Counted from the stretch's first letter, positions 8,438-19,679 are shown. The stretch: 64,000 nucleotides of DNA from Dongia rigui (GCF_034044635.1 NZ_JAXCLX010000001.1:992001-1056000), one strand, 5' to 3'. The notes: a model not told the origin generated them from the letters alone. Numbers and translations are program-made.

Positions 8438-9985
8438 CAGCGGCAGCAGGAAATCCGGCGGTGTTTCACGGCCAAGGCAAGAATCCCGCGGCGGTGATTG
8501 CGGATCATCCAGAAATTTCTCATAGAGCGCATTGGCACAGGGATCGTTGCCGATGAGGTCGTGGCCGTAGCCGTCGAACTCCAGATAGAAACCATTGACC
8601 AGATGCGACGCCGCCATGCGGCCATAGACCGGCGGCGTCACCGGATCAAAGAGGCCGCTGAACACCAGGGTCGGGAGATCGCTCACGACCGGTTCGGTAT
8701 CCGTCTGGCGCAAGGGTTGTGGCGGCAGGGTCTGGCGCCAGGTGGCGCAGGTCGCGGCAAAACTCCCCGCCTCGCCGCCCGCGGCAAGGCCCGTCAGCAA
8801 CGGATAGCGCCGATAGGCGGCAACGGCCTTCGCCATGTCGTTGAAGGGCACTTCCTCCTGGCAATGCACCGACATGAACATGGCGTCGCCGAAATCGGCG
8901 CGGCCGATATAGTCGGCGATGAAGCTGTCGATATCGCGCTCGATCTCGTCGCGCCTGTCGCGATCGTAAACGTCGATGAGTTGCGGCACGCTTTCGATAT
9001 CGGCCCGGTTATAGAGCAGATTGAAAAGGCGCGAGATCAGCAACGCCCCATTGACCGCCACCTTAATTTGGCCCCCACCCTCGGGTGAGGGCCGCTCCAG
9101 CACCAGCGGCTGGGCATCCAGCCGTTGCACCAGCGCGGTCAACCGTTTCTCCAGATTGCCATAGGCCCCGTCGCAATCCGGCTGCCGCGCGCAGGCGGCA
9201 AAGATCATGCGGAAGGCGCGGTCGGTCGTTGCCGCATCGTCTTCCAGGAACTGGGCTTCCGGCGGCAAGACGGAGTCAAGCAGCACGGAGCGGATGTCGC
9301 CGGGATATTGCCGCATGTATTCGAGTGCCAGGCGCGTGCCATAGGACAGGCCATAGACATTCCAGGCCGGCACATTGAGGGCCGTGAAGATGTCGTGGAG
9401 ATCGGCCGCCCCGTCGTGGCTGGTATAGGCGCCGGGGTTGAATCCTTCTGCCAGCAGGCGCTTGCCGCACGCGGCCGCCGCCTGGCTTTGCATCGCCGTC
9501 GCCGCCACATCGTCCGTGGTGGCCAGAACATCGATGGCGATCTTCTCGATCTCCGGGCAATCGATGCGGGGGTCCACAAGGCCAGAGCCGCGCTGGTCGA
9601 ACAGGATGAGGTCCCGCTTCTTTGTCCAATCGGTCGAGGCCACGAAATCCCACCACCAGCCGATCCGCTCACGATCCAGCCAGGCACCGTCGCCCGGCCC
9701 GCCGGCAAGGTAGATGACGGGGTCCGGCCGCGCCTCCTCGCCGGTCTCGCTGGCGCGGATGACGACGACCGGCAGGCCCAGCCTCTTGCCCGGGCCGACC
9801 GAAACATCCGATGCCCGCGTTTCCGGGACCGTCAGGCGATAGCAATCGACCGTCCGTTCCTTTGGCGCATCGAACCAGCAATCGGCCTTGGCAAGATGTG
9901 GCGCTTCGGCCGCCGCCATGGGGGCTGCGGCAATACCAAACAGACAGGGACAGACGATCCGGAGGAACCACACAACGTTCTGCAT
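8432..9985 (-). CDS. Secreted alpha/beta-hydrolase, S33 family (TAP-like aminopeptidase)
   Basis: 517 residues with an N-terminal signal peptide (hydrophobic residues 5-25, cleavage near AAAEA). The alpha/beta-hydrolase core shows the oxyanion region YLAGGPGDGAW, DQRGSG, the nucleophile in GLSYGT, the acid in GLFDPVTPP and the His in GYGHDL. The C-terminal part fits the TAP-like domain of Streptomyces-type tripeptidyl aminopeptidases and proline iminopeptidases, which release N-terminal residues from peptides. Periplasmic peptide turnover is likely; the exact substrate is unknown. No good Shine-Dalgarno precedes the ATG, and a TAGAAT lies just upstream, so it may be nearly leaderless. Confidence 0.85.
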   Translation of the reverse strand: MQNVVWFLRIVCPCLFGIAAAPMAAAEAPHLAKADCWFDAPKERTVDCYRLTVPETRASDVSVGPGKRLGLPVVVIRASETGEEARPDPVIYLAGGPGDGAWLDRERIGWWWDFVASTDWTKKRDLILFDQRGSGLVDPRIDCPEIEKIAIDVLATTDDVAATAMQSQAAAACGKRLLAEGFNPGAYTSHDGAADLHDIFTALNVPAWNVYGLSYGTRLALEYMRQYPGDIRSVLLDSVLPPEAQFLEDDAATTDRAFRMIFAACARQPDCDGAYGNLEKRLTALVQRLDAQPLVLERPSPEGGGQIKVAVNGALLISRLFNLLYNRADIESVPQLIDVYDRDRRDEIERDIDSFIADYIGRADFGDAMFMSVHCQEEVPFNDMAKAVAAYRRYPLLTGLAAGGEAGSFAATCATWRQTLPPQPLRQTDTEPVVSDLPTLVFSGLFDPVTPPVYGRMAASHLVNGFYLEFDGYGHDLIGNDPCANALYEKFLDDPQSPPRDSCLGRETPPDFLLPLK

Positions 9986-10109
9986 CGTTACATTCTATCT
10001 CGTTGAGCCGGCGTCTTGCGCCAGCGGGAGCGGTGGCCAGTCTTGTTGTGCGCCGACCTGTGGTCAAGCGGTCCCGGCATGGCTAGACTGGCGCCCAATT
10101 TAGAACCTA

Positions 10110-12821
10110 ATGCGGGTCGTGGCCTGCCGGACCGTCCGGCTGCGGTGGCGTCTTGCGGAAAAAGATACAGGGATGGTGCCTTCGGATTCCCCCAGCGATC
10201 TGCCGCCCCCCGCGGCGGATACCGCCGCGCAGGCGACGGCTGAGGTCGCGTTACCCCTGCGACCGCGCCGGCGGCGGTTCGCGCGATTCATGCTGCGATT
10301 GACCCTGCTCCTCATCATCGCCGCCACCCTTGCCACCTTTTTTCGCCTGGAATTGGTCAATCGCGCCGGACCCTGGCTGCTGGCGCGCGAGCTGGACGTG
10401 CCGGTTGAGCTCGGCGTTGCCCGGTTCGACTGGAACCAATCGCATATCGACCGCCTGATCCTCGGCAGCCAGCGCGACATCGTGGTCGAGGATGTGACGC
10501 TCACCTACGATCCCTTAAGCGCGCGCCTGCAATCGGTAGAGATCGGCCGCGTCGCCCTCCTTGCACGCTACGACCCGGGGAAGGGGCCGGGCATCAGCTT
10601 GGGCGATCTTGACCCGCTGGTCGAAAGGCTGCGCGCGATGGCAAGCGCACCCGGCGATCCGGATGCAGCCAGCGCACCACTGCCCGATATGCTGGTGAAA
10701 TCTTTCGAGATCGGCCTCGCGTCGCCCGCCGGCTTCATCAACGGCAGCGGCCAGGCCAATGTGAACGCCCAGGCTGTCATCGCCCAGTTCACCCTGCGCG
10801 AGCAGCAGGATTATGCCCGCGTCGATATCAGCCTTGCCGCCCCCTTGACCAAGGACGGCAAGCCGCCGCTGGGCGACGTGACACTCAATATGGATGCCCA
10901 TTCCGCCCTGTGGCCGTTGCTGGGTCTGGCGCAGCCGACGGCTGGCAACATCAAGGCCAGCGCCCATCTGCGCATGCCCGAACCGGGTGGTGCCGTCGAT
11001 GCGCCCATCGCGCTGGCCGATTGGCAGGCAGAAGCCGTCAATTTCACCTATCCGGGTCTTACCGCGCCGCTCAACGGCACGCTGGGCGGCACGGCTGCTT
11101 ATGGCGCCGATTGGCTGTCGCTCGAAAAACTCGCTGGCGACATCAAGGGCGGCATCAGTGCCGCCTTCACGGCAAAGGTCAGCGGCAATTTGCGCGCCTC
11201 GCCGCTCACCGGGACGCAAGCCCTTGCCGGCGACCTCGACCTCAAGTTGAACGGCGGTGATTTCACTTTTCCCGGCGTCAACGTGACCGGCCTCACCTTG
11301 GCCCTGCCGGTCTCCGTTTCCGCCGAACGCGCGGGCGGCGCGACCACGGTCGATATCGCGCTGACCAAGCCCGGCACATTGGGATTCCAGAAACTGGCCG
11401 TGGGCGACGGATCGGTGACGTTGCCCAAGGCGACAAATCTTACCTTCAAAGGCGACGGGGCCAGCACGATTCACCTTGCCTGGCGTGATGCAGCCCCCAT
11501 TGCGGCCGATTTCAGCCTCGCCATCGCCAAATCGAGCTTCACGGTCGAACCAAAGGCCGCGGGCGAACGACTGCTTGTGGCTATGCCAGAAGCCAAGCTC
11601 ACAGGCCGTTATGCGGCCGATGCCCCCCTTGCCTACACCTTCGACGTCAAGAACGCGCAGGTGGCAGTACCCGCGCGTGCCCTCACCCTCGGCAAGGTCG
11701 CCGTCAGTCTCGCCAGCGATGCCAATGGCCTCAGGGCGAAGCTCTCGACCGGGGCGCTGGCCGGTCTCGGCGCCTTCACGCCGGTGAAGGGCACGGCCGA
11801 GGCAACGCTGGTGGGCGACAAGGCCAGCTTCAAGGCGCGCTTCCAGGGCGACGATCAGCCGCTCGATCTGAGCCTCACCGGCAAGGCAGATCTCGCCAAG
11901 CAGAGCGGCGCGGTCGATCTCAAGCTGGCGCCACTCGATTTCGCCATTGGCGGGCTGCAGCCCTACAACCTGTTCCCGCCCTTGCGCGACTATCTTGACG
12001 ACATCTCGGGTCGTGTCGAGCTCGAAGGACCCGTGCGTTTCGATAGCGGTGGTTTCACCTCCGATCTCAAGCTGGGCTTGACGCAGATTTCCGGCAAGGT
12101 CGGCCCGGTGCAGCTCACCAATGTCAACTCGGTCATCAATATCGATCGGCCCTGGCCGCTCTCCACCAAGCCGGATCAAGTGTTGGCGGTCGAACTGGCC
12201 GATATCGGCCTGCCGCTGACCAACGTTCTCTTCCGCTTCAAGGTCAGCGACGGCAAGACTCTGGACCTCAAGGAATCACGCCTTGAGATGACCGGCGGCA
12301 AGGTGACGCTCGATCCCGCCATCCTCAGCTTTGACGCGCCGGCCCAGAACCTGATGCTGCGCGTCGAAGGGATTTCGGTGGCCAAGCTTTTCGACACGCT
12401 GGGTATCGCGGGCCTCTCCGGCGAAGGCGATGTCTCGGGCGCGGTGCCGGTCACGATCTTCCCCGGCGGCATCGCCATCCCGAATGCCAAGCTGGCGGCG
12501 ACGGCGCCGGGCGTTCTGCGCTATGATCGCGCCCAGGCGCCGCTCGCCCTGCAAAGCGCCGGGGAGTCGGTCGCCATGGCTCTGGAGGCCCTGGCCGACT
12601 TCCATTACGAAAAGTTGATGCTGGATTTGACCCGGAACCTGACCGGGGATGTCAACCTGGGCTTGCATATCAGCGGCCGCAATCCCAGCTTCTATGACGG
12701 TTATCCGGTCGAATTCAACCTCTCGGTCGAGGGACGGCTCGACCAGGCGTTGAAGGAAGGCTTGGCCGGCTATCAGGTGCCAGATATGATCCAGCAGCAA
12801 TTGGAAAAGCTCTCTCCCTGA
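10110..12821 (+). CDS. ydbH: YdbH family inner-membrane-anchored AsmA-like phospholipid transport protein
   Basis: 903 residues: a cytoplasmic Pro/Ala-rich start, one membrane anchor (about residues 54-74, FMLRLTLLLIIAATLATFF) and a very long periplasmic beta-rich domain, as in YdbH and other AsmA-like proteins. In E. coli YdbH works redundantly with TamB and YhdP to carry phospholipids to the outer membrane. The next two genes encode YnbE- and YdbL-like partners in the E. coli order, which supports the call strongly. The start is uncertain: ATG 10110 lacks a good ribosome site, while ATG 10173 has GGAAAAAGATACAGGG just upstream and may be the real start. TAGACT at 10083-10088 could be the -10. 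Confidence 0.88.
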   Translation: MRVVACRTVRLRWRLAEKDTGMVPSDSPSDLPPPAADTAAQATAEVALPLRPRRRRFARFMLRLTLLLIIAATLATFFRLELVNRAGPWLLARELDVPVELGVARFDWNQSHIDRLILGSQRDIVVEDVTLTYDPLSARLQSVEIGRVALLARYDPGKGPGISLGDLDPLVERLRAMASAPGDPDAASAPLPDMLVKSFEIGLASPAGFINGSGQANVNAQAVIAQFTLREQQDYARVDISLAAPLTKDGKPPLGDVTLNMDAHSALWPLLGLAQPTAGNIKASAHLRMPEPGGAVDAPIALADWQAEAVNFTYPGLTAPLNGTLGGTAAYGADWLSLEKLAGDIKGGISAAFTAKVSGNLRASPLTGTQALAGDLDLKLNGGDFTFPGVNVTGLTLALPVSVSAERAGGATTVDIALTKPGTLGFQKLAVGDGSVTLPKATNLTFKGDGASTIHLAWRDAAPIAADFSLAIAKSSFTVEPKAAGERLLVAMPEAKLTGRYAADAPLAYTFDVKNAQVAVPARALTLGKVAVSLASDANGLRAKLSTGALAGLGAFTPVKGTAEATLVGDKASFKARFQGDDQPLDLSLTGKADLAKQSGAVDLKLAPLDFAIGGLQPYNLFPPLRDYLDDISGRVELEGPVRFDSGGFTSDLKLGLTQISGKVGPVQLTNVNSVINIDRPWPLSTKPDQVLAVELADIGLPLTNVLFRFKVSDGKTLDLKESRLEMTGGKVTLDPAILSFDAPAQNLMLRVEGISVAKLFDTLGIAGLSGEGDVSGAVPVTIFPGGIAIPNAKLAATAPGVLRYDRAQAPLALQSAGESVAMALEALADFHYEKLMLDLTRNLTGDVNLGLHISGRNPSFYDGYPVEFNLSVEGRLDQALKEGLAGYQVPDMIQQQLEKLSP

Positions 12822-12843
12822 GGGGACAACTATAAAGGTTCGC

Positions 12844-13065
12844 ATGATGACTGGCCGTCCACATATCCCGCGGGCTTCACAGCAGGCTTTACTGGCCACA
12901 GCCCTGCTCGGGCTTGGCCTTGCCGCCTGCAACCCGACCGTCAAGGTCGAGGCACCCGACAAGCCGATCGTGATCAATCTCAACGTCAAGATCGAGCAGG
13001 AGGTCCGGATCAAGGTCGACAAGGATGTCGACAATCTGGTCACCTCGAACCCCAATATTTTCTGA
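12844..13065 (+). CDS. ynbE: YnbE-like outer-membrane lipoprotein
   Basis: 73 residues with a lipoprotein signal and lipobox LGLAAC (Cys at about residue 28). The mature part is short and rich in beta-forming residues (PIVINLNVKIEQEVRIKVDK). In E. coli YnbE multimerises by strand stacking and links YdbH to the outer membrane. The gene starts 22 nt after ydbH and is followed 17 nt later by ydbL. Confidence 0.88.
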   Translation: MMTGRPHIPRASQQALLATALLGLGLAACNPTVKVEAPDKPIVINLNVKIEQEVRIKVDKDVDNLVTSNPNIF

Positions 13066-13082
13066 TCCGGAAAGCAAAGACG

Positions 13083-13433
13083 ATGCGCAACATTCTTCGC
13101 AACCTGATGGTCGCCCTGTTGCTGGTGGGCAGTTTGGGCGCCACCAGCCTGCCGGCCCATGCCGACCCGCTCGACGACGCCCGTGCGGCCGGTCAAATCG
13201 GCGAACGTGCCGATGGTTATGTGGCACTGGTCGATGCCGGGGCACCCGCCAACGTCAAGCAACTGGTCGACGAGGTGAACGCCAAGCGCCGCGCTGCCTA
13301 TCAGAAGATCGCTGCTGAAAAGAGCGTGCCGACCGAGCAGATCGCCGCCATCGCGGCCGAGAAGATCATCCGCGAGATCCTGACGCCCGGCATGTACTAC
13401 ATGGATGCCAGCGGCAGCTGGAAGCAGAAGTAA
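13083..13433 (+). CDS. ydbL: YdbL family periplasmic protein (DUF1318)
   Basis: 116 residues with a signal peptide ending near SLPAHA. The mature protein carries the DUF1318 pattern: ARAAGQIGERADGYVALVD, then VNAKRRAAYQKIA, and a C-terminus near TPGMYYMDASGSWKQK. In E. coli YdbL acts as a chaperone that keeps YnbE from aggregating. It is the last gene of the ydbH-ynbE-ydbL operon; GGAAAG lies about 10 nt before its ATG. Confidence 0.9.
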   Translation: MRNILRNLMVALLLVGSLGATSLPAHADPLDDARAAGQIGERADGYVALVDAGAPANVKQLVDEVNAKRRAAYQKIAAEKSVPTEQIAAIAAEKIIREILTPGMYYMDASGSWKQK

Positions 13434-13444
13434 CGCGCTTACCC

Positions 13445-13462
13445 GCCCGGCTAAAGCCGGGC
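13445..13462 (+). terminator. Small hairpin between ydbL and the moxR-like gene
   Basis: GCCCGGC-TAAA-GCCGGGC, a 7-bp perfect stem with no T-tract. It may weakly separate the two operons or act as a 3' stabiliser. Confidence 0.35.
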
Positions 13463-13472
13463 CTGGAAGGGG

Positions 13473-14426
13473 ATGTCCAGCAAGATGAGCCAGCGCAGTC
13501 TGCCAGCCGATATCGACGCGACCCTCGCTCTCCTGGGCGAGGGTCGTTACGTTGCCGATCGGGCCCTCGCCACAGCTATCTTCCTTGCCCTGAAACTCGG
13601 CCGCCCCCTGTTCCTCGAAGGCGAGGCCGGCGTCGGCAAGACCGAAATCGCCAAGGTGTTGAGCCAGACCCTGGGCCGCGATCTGGTGCGCCTGCAATGT
13701 TATGAGGGCCTCGACGTCGCCGCGGCCGTCTATGAATGGAACTATGCGCGCCAGATGCTCGAGATCCGCCTCGCCGAAGCAGCGCATGAGGGGGACAAGA
13801 ACAAGATCGCGGCCGACATCTTCTCCGAACGCTTCCTGATCAAACGCCCGCTCCTCCAAGCTCTCGAGCCAAACCCCAAGGGCCCGCCAGTCCTCCTCAT
13901 CGACGAGCTTGACCGGACCGACGAGCCGTTCGAGGCGTTCCTCCTCGAGATCCTCTCGGACTTCCAGGTGACGATCCCGGAAATTGGCGTGGTGAAGGCC
14001 GCCGAACCGCCGCTGGTCATCATCACCTCGAACCGCACGCGCGAGATTCACGACGCGATCAAGCGGCGCTGCTTCTATTACTGGGTCGATTACCCCAGCG
14101 CCGCGCGCGAACTGGAAATCCTGCGCACCAAGGTTCCAGCGGCCGAGCGCGATCTTGCGGAAGAAATCGTCGCTTTCGTGCAGCGCCTGCGCGCACGCGA
14201 ATTGTTCAAGCTGCCGGGTGTCGCCGAGACGATCGACTGGGCCGACGCCCTTCTCCAACTCAATCAAACCTCGCTCAGCGCCGAAATGGTCGATAACAGC
14301 CTTGGCGCCCTGCTCAAATACCAGGACGACATCGCGAAAATCCGCGGCAGCGAGGCGGCAAAGATCCTCGACGAGATCAAGCTGGAGATCGCCGCCGGCC
14401 GGGTCCAGGCCGCGCGCCAGGCCTGA
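13473..14426 (+). CDS. MoxR-family AAA ATPase (CoxD-like)
   Basis: 317 residues. Walker A is GEAGVGKTE (about residues 49-57), Walker B LLIDELDR (about 140-147), and sensor 1 lies in VIITSNRTREIHDAIKRR. MoxR/CoxD ATPases act with a VWA-domain partner to load or mature metal cofactors; CoxD is required for the Cu-S-Mo site of CO dehydrogenase. The partner gene follows 6 nt downstream. The start could be ATG 13473 or 13485: the GGAAGGGG motif abuts the first and is 12 nt from the second. Confidence 0.9.
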   Translation: MSSKMSQRSLPADIDATLALLGEGRYVADRALATAIFLALKLGRPLFLEGEAGVGKTEIAKVLSQTLGRDLVRLQCYEGLDVAAAVYEWNYARQMLEIRLAEAAHEGDKNKIAADIFSERFLIKRPLLQALEPNPKGPPVLLIDELDRTDEPFEAFLLEILSDFQVTIPEIGVVKAAEPPLVIITSNRTREIHDAIKRRCFYYWVDYPSAARELEILRTKVPAAERDLAEEIVAFVQRLRARELFKLPGVAETIDWADALLQLNQTSLSAEMVDNSLGALLKYQDDIAKIRGSEAAKILDEIKLEIAAGRVQAARQA

Positions 14427-14432
14427 CGCGCC

Positions 14433-15635
14433 ATGTCGCTCGAAATCCGCGAAAGCAAGCTGTTCGAGAACATCATGCATTTCGCGCGCGTGCTGCGTGG
14501 TGCGGGCCTGCCCATCGGCCCCGGCCAGGTGGTCGAGGCGCTGACCGCTGTGAAAGCGGCCGGCATCGGCAGCCGTGCCGATTTCTACTGGACGCTCCAT
14601 GCCGTCTTCGTCAACCGCCGCGACCAGCGCGAGTTGTTCGACCAGGCCTTCCATGTCTTCTGGCGCAACCCGCAACTGCTCAACAAGGTGCTGGGCCTGT
14701 TGCTGCCGCGCTTCAAGGACGACACGCCGCCGGATGAGGACGAAGCGCTGGCGCCCCGGGTCGCCGACGCCCTTGCGGGTGATCGCCCCATGCAGGTGCC
14801 GGACGCCGCCGACCAGGAAGAACTGACGCTCGATGCCAGCCTCACCTATTCCGAACGCGAATTGCTGCAGGCCAAGGATTTCGAGCGCATGACGGCGGCC
14901 GAGATTGTCGAAGCCAAGCGCCTCATCAAGAATTTCCGCCTGCCGATCATGGAAGTGCCGACCAGGCGCCACCGGCCCGATCCCAACGGCCGCAGGGTCG
15001 ATCTCCGCGCGACCTTGCGCGCCAGCTTGCGCAGCGCCGGGACGATTCCGCTGAAATTCAAAAGCCCCAAGCGCCGTCATCCGCCGCTGGTGGTTCTTTG
15101 TGACATCTCCGGTTCGATGAGCCGCTATTCGCGTCTCTTTCTCCATTTCCTCCATGCCGTGACCAGCGACCGCGACCGGGTCCATACCTTCCTCTTCGGC
15201 ACCAGGCTCACCAACATCACCCGCGATCTAAAGGCACGCGACATCGATGTCTCGCTCGACCGGGTATCGAAGCATGTGCAGGACTGGTCCGGCGGCACGC
15301 GCATTGGGCCGAGCCTCGCCGAGTTCAACCGCAAATGGGGCCGGCGCGTGCTGGGCCAGGGGGCGCTGGTGCTCCTCATCACCGATGGCCTCGACCGCGA
15401 CCAGATCGAGGTCTTGGAGGCCGAGATGGAGCGGCTCCATAAATCCTGCCGGCGCCTCATCTGGCTCAACCCTCTGCTGCGTTTCGAAGCCTATCAGCCG
15501 ATCAGCCAGGGTCCGCGCGTGATGATCCGTCATGTTGACGATTTCCGCGCCATCCATAATCTCAATTCCATGCAGGATCTGACGCAGAGCCTTGCCAATC
15601 CCGGCGGCGCGCGTCTCGAAATGAGGGCCGCATGA
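14433..15635 (+). CDS. CoxE-like VWA-domain protein
   Basis: 400 residues. The C-terminal half is a von Willebrand A domain with the MIDAS motif DISGSMSRYS (near residue 224) and a later ITDGLDRD. The N-terminal half matches the CoxE family (MHFARVLRGAGLPIGPGQV). CoxE proteins pair with CoxD ATPases in molybdenum-hydroxylase maturation. The 3' end overlaps the next gene by 4 nt (ATGA), which indicates translational coupling. Confidence 0.9.
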   Translation: MSLEIRESKLFENIMHFARVLRGAGLPIGPGQVVEALTAVKAAGIGSRADFYWTLHAVFVNRRDQRELFDQAFHVFWRNPQLLNKVLGLLLPRFKDDTPPDEDEALAPRVADALAGDRPMQVPDAADQEELTLDASLTYSERELLQAKDFERMTAAEIVEAKRLIKNFRLPIMEVPTRRHRPDPNGRRVDLRATLRASLRSAGTIPLKFKSPKRRHPPLVVLCDISGSMSRYSRLFLHFLHAVTSDRDRVHTFLFGTRLTNITRDLKARDIDVSLDRVSKHVQDWSGGTRIGPSLAEFNRKWGRRVLGQGALVLLITDGLDRDQIEVLEAEMERLHKSCRRLIWLNPLLRFEAYQPISQGPRVMIRHVDDFRAIHNLNSMQDLTQSLANPGGARLEMRAA

Positions 15636-15955
15636 TGCACAAGGACGAAGACCTGCTGCAGGTCGCCGGCGATTGGAAACGCGCTGGACATGATGTCGCC
15701 GTGGCGACCGTGACCGCCACCTGGGGCTCGTCCCCACGCCAGGCCGGCAGCCAGATGATTGTCGACAATCAGGGCCGCATGCTGGGCTCCGTCTCCGGCG
15801 GCTGCGTCGAAGGCGCCGTCGTGCGCGAGGCGATGGAGATCATGGCTGACGGCAAGCCGCGCCTCCTCGATTTCGGCATCACCAATGAACAGGCCTGGGA
15901 AGTGGGCCTGGCGTGCGGCGGCAAGCTGCAGATTTATGTCGAGCGCGTCGAATGA
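15632..15955 (+). CDS. XdhC/CoxI family protein, N-terminal domain
   Basis: 107 residues holding only the XdhC_CoxI domain: VATVTATWGSSPRQAGSQM, GSVSGGCVEGAVV and CGGKLQIYVE are typical. XdhC binds molybdenum cofactor, protects it during sulfuration and inserts it into xanthine-dehydrogenase-type enzymes. Here the Rossmann half is a separate gene that overlaps by 4 nt, so the two products probably work together. Confidence 0.9.
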   Translation: MMHKDEDLLQVAGDWKRAGHDVAVATVTATWGSSPRQAGSQMIVDNQGRMLGSVSGGCVEGAVVREAMEIMADGKPRLLDFGITNEQAWEVGLACGGKLQIYVERVE

Positions 15956-16622
15956 AACTGGCGCTCATCGAGGAACTGGCGGACCTTGCCGCCCGGCGCC
16001 AGCCGGCGGCCCTGATCACCGATCTCGCCAGCGGCGCGCAGCGGATCGAAACCGCGGCAACTGCCACCGGCGCGGTCGCCGAGGCCATCGCCGCCGACCG
16101 AAGCGGCGAGATCGAGAGCGACGGGCGTAAGTGCTTCGCCCTCATCCGCAACCCCTCTCCCCGTATCATCATCGTCGGCGCCGTCCACATCACCCAGGCC
16201 TTGGCGCCGATGGCGGCGCTTGCCGGCTACGATGTCGTCATCGTCGACCCGCGCGGCGCCTTTGCGACATCTGAGCGATTTCCCGGCACGACCCTGTCGC
16301 AGGATTGGCCGGATGACGCCCTCAATGCCTTGAAGCCCGATACGCGCTCGGCCGTGGTGACCCTGACCCACGACCCCAAGCTCGACGACCCGGCGCTCAT
16401 CGTCGCCTTGCGCAGCCCAGCCTTCTATATCGGCTCATTGGGCAGCAAGAAGACCCATGCCAGCCGGTTGGCGCGCCTCAAGGAACAGGGTTTCGGCGAC
16501 AACGAGATTGCCCGCATCCACGGGCCGGCGGGCCTCGATATCGGCGCCAAATCGCCGGCCGAGATCGCCGTCGCGGTGCTGGCGCAATTGACCGCCGCGC
16601 GGCATCAGAAGCCGACCCAGCG

Positions 16623-16626
<4 letters not shown>
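15952..16626 (+). CDS. XdhC family protein, Rossmann domain (CoxF-like)
   Basis: 224 residues from ATG 15952, which overlaps the preceding stop. The C-terminal XdhC Rossmann fold is clear: PRIIIVGAVHITQALAPMA, YDVVIVDPRGAFAT, VVTLTHDPKLDDPAL and YIGSLGSKKTHASRLARL, ending with the typical GLDIGAKSPAEIAVAVLAQ. It is predicted to act with the preceding XdhC_CoxI protein in delivering sulfurated Mo cofactor. It overlaps the next gene by 4 nt. Confidence 0.9.
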
Positions 16627-18247
<1,621 letters not shown>

Positions 18248-18251
<4 letters not shown>

Positions 18252-18658
18252 GCAACGCCCTCTACCACGAAGCCCTCGTCGCCAAGGCGCGGAGCGGCAC
18301 CGGCAAGGGCCGCCTTGCCGATCCGCAAGCCAGTGCCCGGCTCGACAACCCGCTTTGCGGCGACCGTGTCACCATCGACCTCCATCTCCAAAATGGCCGC
18401 ATCACGAAAGTCGGCCACGAGGTGAAGGGCTGCCTGCTCTGCGAAGCCGCAGCCGCCACCATTGCCGAACTCGCCCCCGGCAAATCGCCGGATGAGGCGC
18501 GCGACCTTGCCGCCGCCGTCACCCGCATGATGAAGGAAGGCATCGCACCGCCTGAGCCCGCACTCGACATCTTCACGCCGGTCATCACGGCGAAGTCCCG
18601 CCGCGACTGCGTGATGCTGCCCTTCGGCGCACTCATCAAGGCGCTCGCCGACCAATAG
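18248..18658 (+). CDS. IscU/NifU-like iron-sulfur scaffold protein
   Basis: 136 residues with the three scaffold cysteines in their usual contexts: NPLCGD, GCLLCEA and RRDCVMLPF. It overlaps the Mo-cofactor fusion gene by 4 nt. IscU/NifU-type proteins assemble Fe-S clusters for transfer. Because molybdenum hydroxylases carry two 2Fe-2S clusters, a dedicated scaffold in this operon is reasonable, but this is inference from position. No IscS, HscA or ferredoxin gene is adjacent. Confidence 0.88.
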
Positions 18659-18680
18659 GCCTCGCTCCGTCTTCCCATTT

Positions 18681-19679
18681 TCAAGGCGTCAGCCGGTTCG
18701 CCGTCGTGCGCGTGCGCCACAAGGAATAGACGACACCGGCCGACAAGATGCCGAAGGTTATGCCCAGCGACCAGCCCGCCGGGAACTTCTCCCAGCCGAG
18801 GAGGTCGGCCACGAAGATCTTCGAACCGATGAAGACCAGCAGGATCGCCAAGGCCTGCTTGAGATAGGCAAAGCGGTGCAGCACGGCAGCCAGCGCGAAA
18901 TAGAGCGCGCGTAAGCCGAGGATCGCGAAGATGTTCGAGGTGTAGACGATATAGGGGTCGGTGGTGATGGCGAAGATCGCCGGCACCGAATCCACCGCGA
19001 AAATCACGTCGGCGATCTCGATAAGCACGAGGGCCAGGAACAGGGGCGTCACGAATGTCGCCAGGCGCCCGCTCTTCTCATCCGTCTGGCGCACAAAGAA
19101 GTTCTGGCCATGATGCTGGCGGGTCACCCGCAGATGCTTGTACATCCATTTGAGCAGCGGGTTGTCAGCGAGGTTGTTCTCCTTCTCGCTGATGAACAGC
19201 ATCTTGATGCCGGTCACGATGAGGAAGGCGGCGAAGATATAAAGCACCCAGTGGAATTCGCTGACGAGGGCGGCACCAAAGCCGATCATCACCGCACGCA
19301 AGGTGATGGCACCCAGGATGCCCCAGAACAGCACGCGGTGCTGATAGGCGCGCGGCACTGCGAAAAAGGTAAAGATGAGGGCGATGACGAAGACATTGTC
19401 GAGCGCCAGGCTCTTCTCGACCACGAAGCCGGTCAGATATTCGAAGCCCGATTTGGCGCCGAGCTGCCACCAGACGAAGCCACCGAAGGCGAGGCCCAGC
19501 ACGATGTAGAGGCTGGAGAGGGCGAGGCTTTCGCGCACGCCGATCTCGTGGCCAGCACCACCTTTGCCCTTGTGCAGAACCCCGAGGTCGAAGACCAGCA
19601 GCGCAATGACGATGCCGATGAAGCCGAACCACATCCACAGTGGCTGGCCGAGAAAGAGAGAGGTGAAGAAGGTTTCCAT
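18681..19679 (-). CDS. TerC/Alx family integral membrane protein
   Basis: 332 residues with seven to nine membrane segments and the TerC-type acidic residues inside the membrane: FDLGVLH, SLALDNVFVIALIF, ADVIFAVDSVPAIFAIT and FAILGLRALYFAL. Alx/TerC proteins export manganese or other metals, or aid metallation of secreted proteins. ATG 19679 is chosen over the upstream ATG because GGGGAACGTC precedes it and it starts the conserved METFF. I looked for a manganese riboswitch (yybP-ykoY) upstream and did not find its conserved core. Confidence 0.9.
   Translation of the reverse strand: METFFTSLFLGQPLWMWFGFIGIVIALLVFDLGVLHKGKGGAGHEIGVRESLALSSLYIVLGLAFGGFVWWQLGAKSGFEYLTGFVVEKSLALDNVFVIALIFTFFAVPRAYQHRVLFWGILGAITLRAVMIGFGAALVSEFHWVLYIFAAFLIVTGIKMLFISEKENNLADNPLLKWMYKHLRVTRQHHGQNFFVRQTDEKSGRLATFVTPLFLALVLIEIADVIFAVDSVPAIFAITTDPYIVYTSNIFAILGLRALYFALAAVLHRFAYLKQALAILLVFIGSKIFVADLLGWEKFPAGWSLGITFGILSAGVVYSLWRTRTTANRLTP

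Noticed and set aside
12276-15185. Very long minus-strand open frame (969 codons) across ydbL, moxR-like and coxE-like genes
   Set aside because: Antisense to four well-supported plus-strand genes; composition is typical of a complementary-strand shadow.
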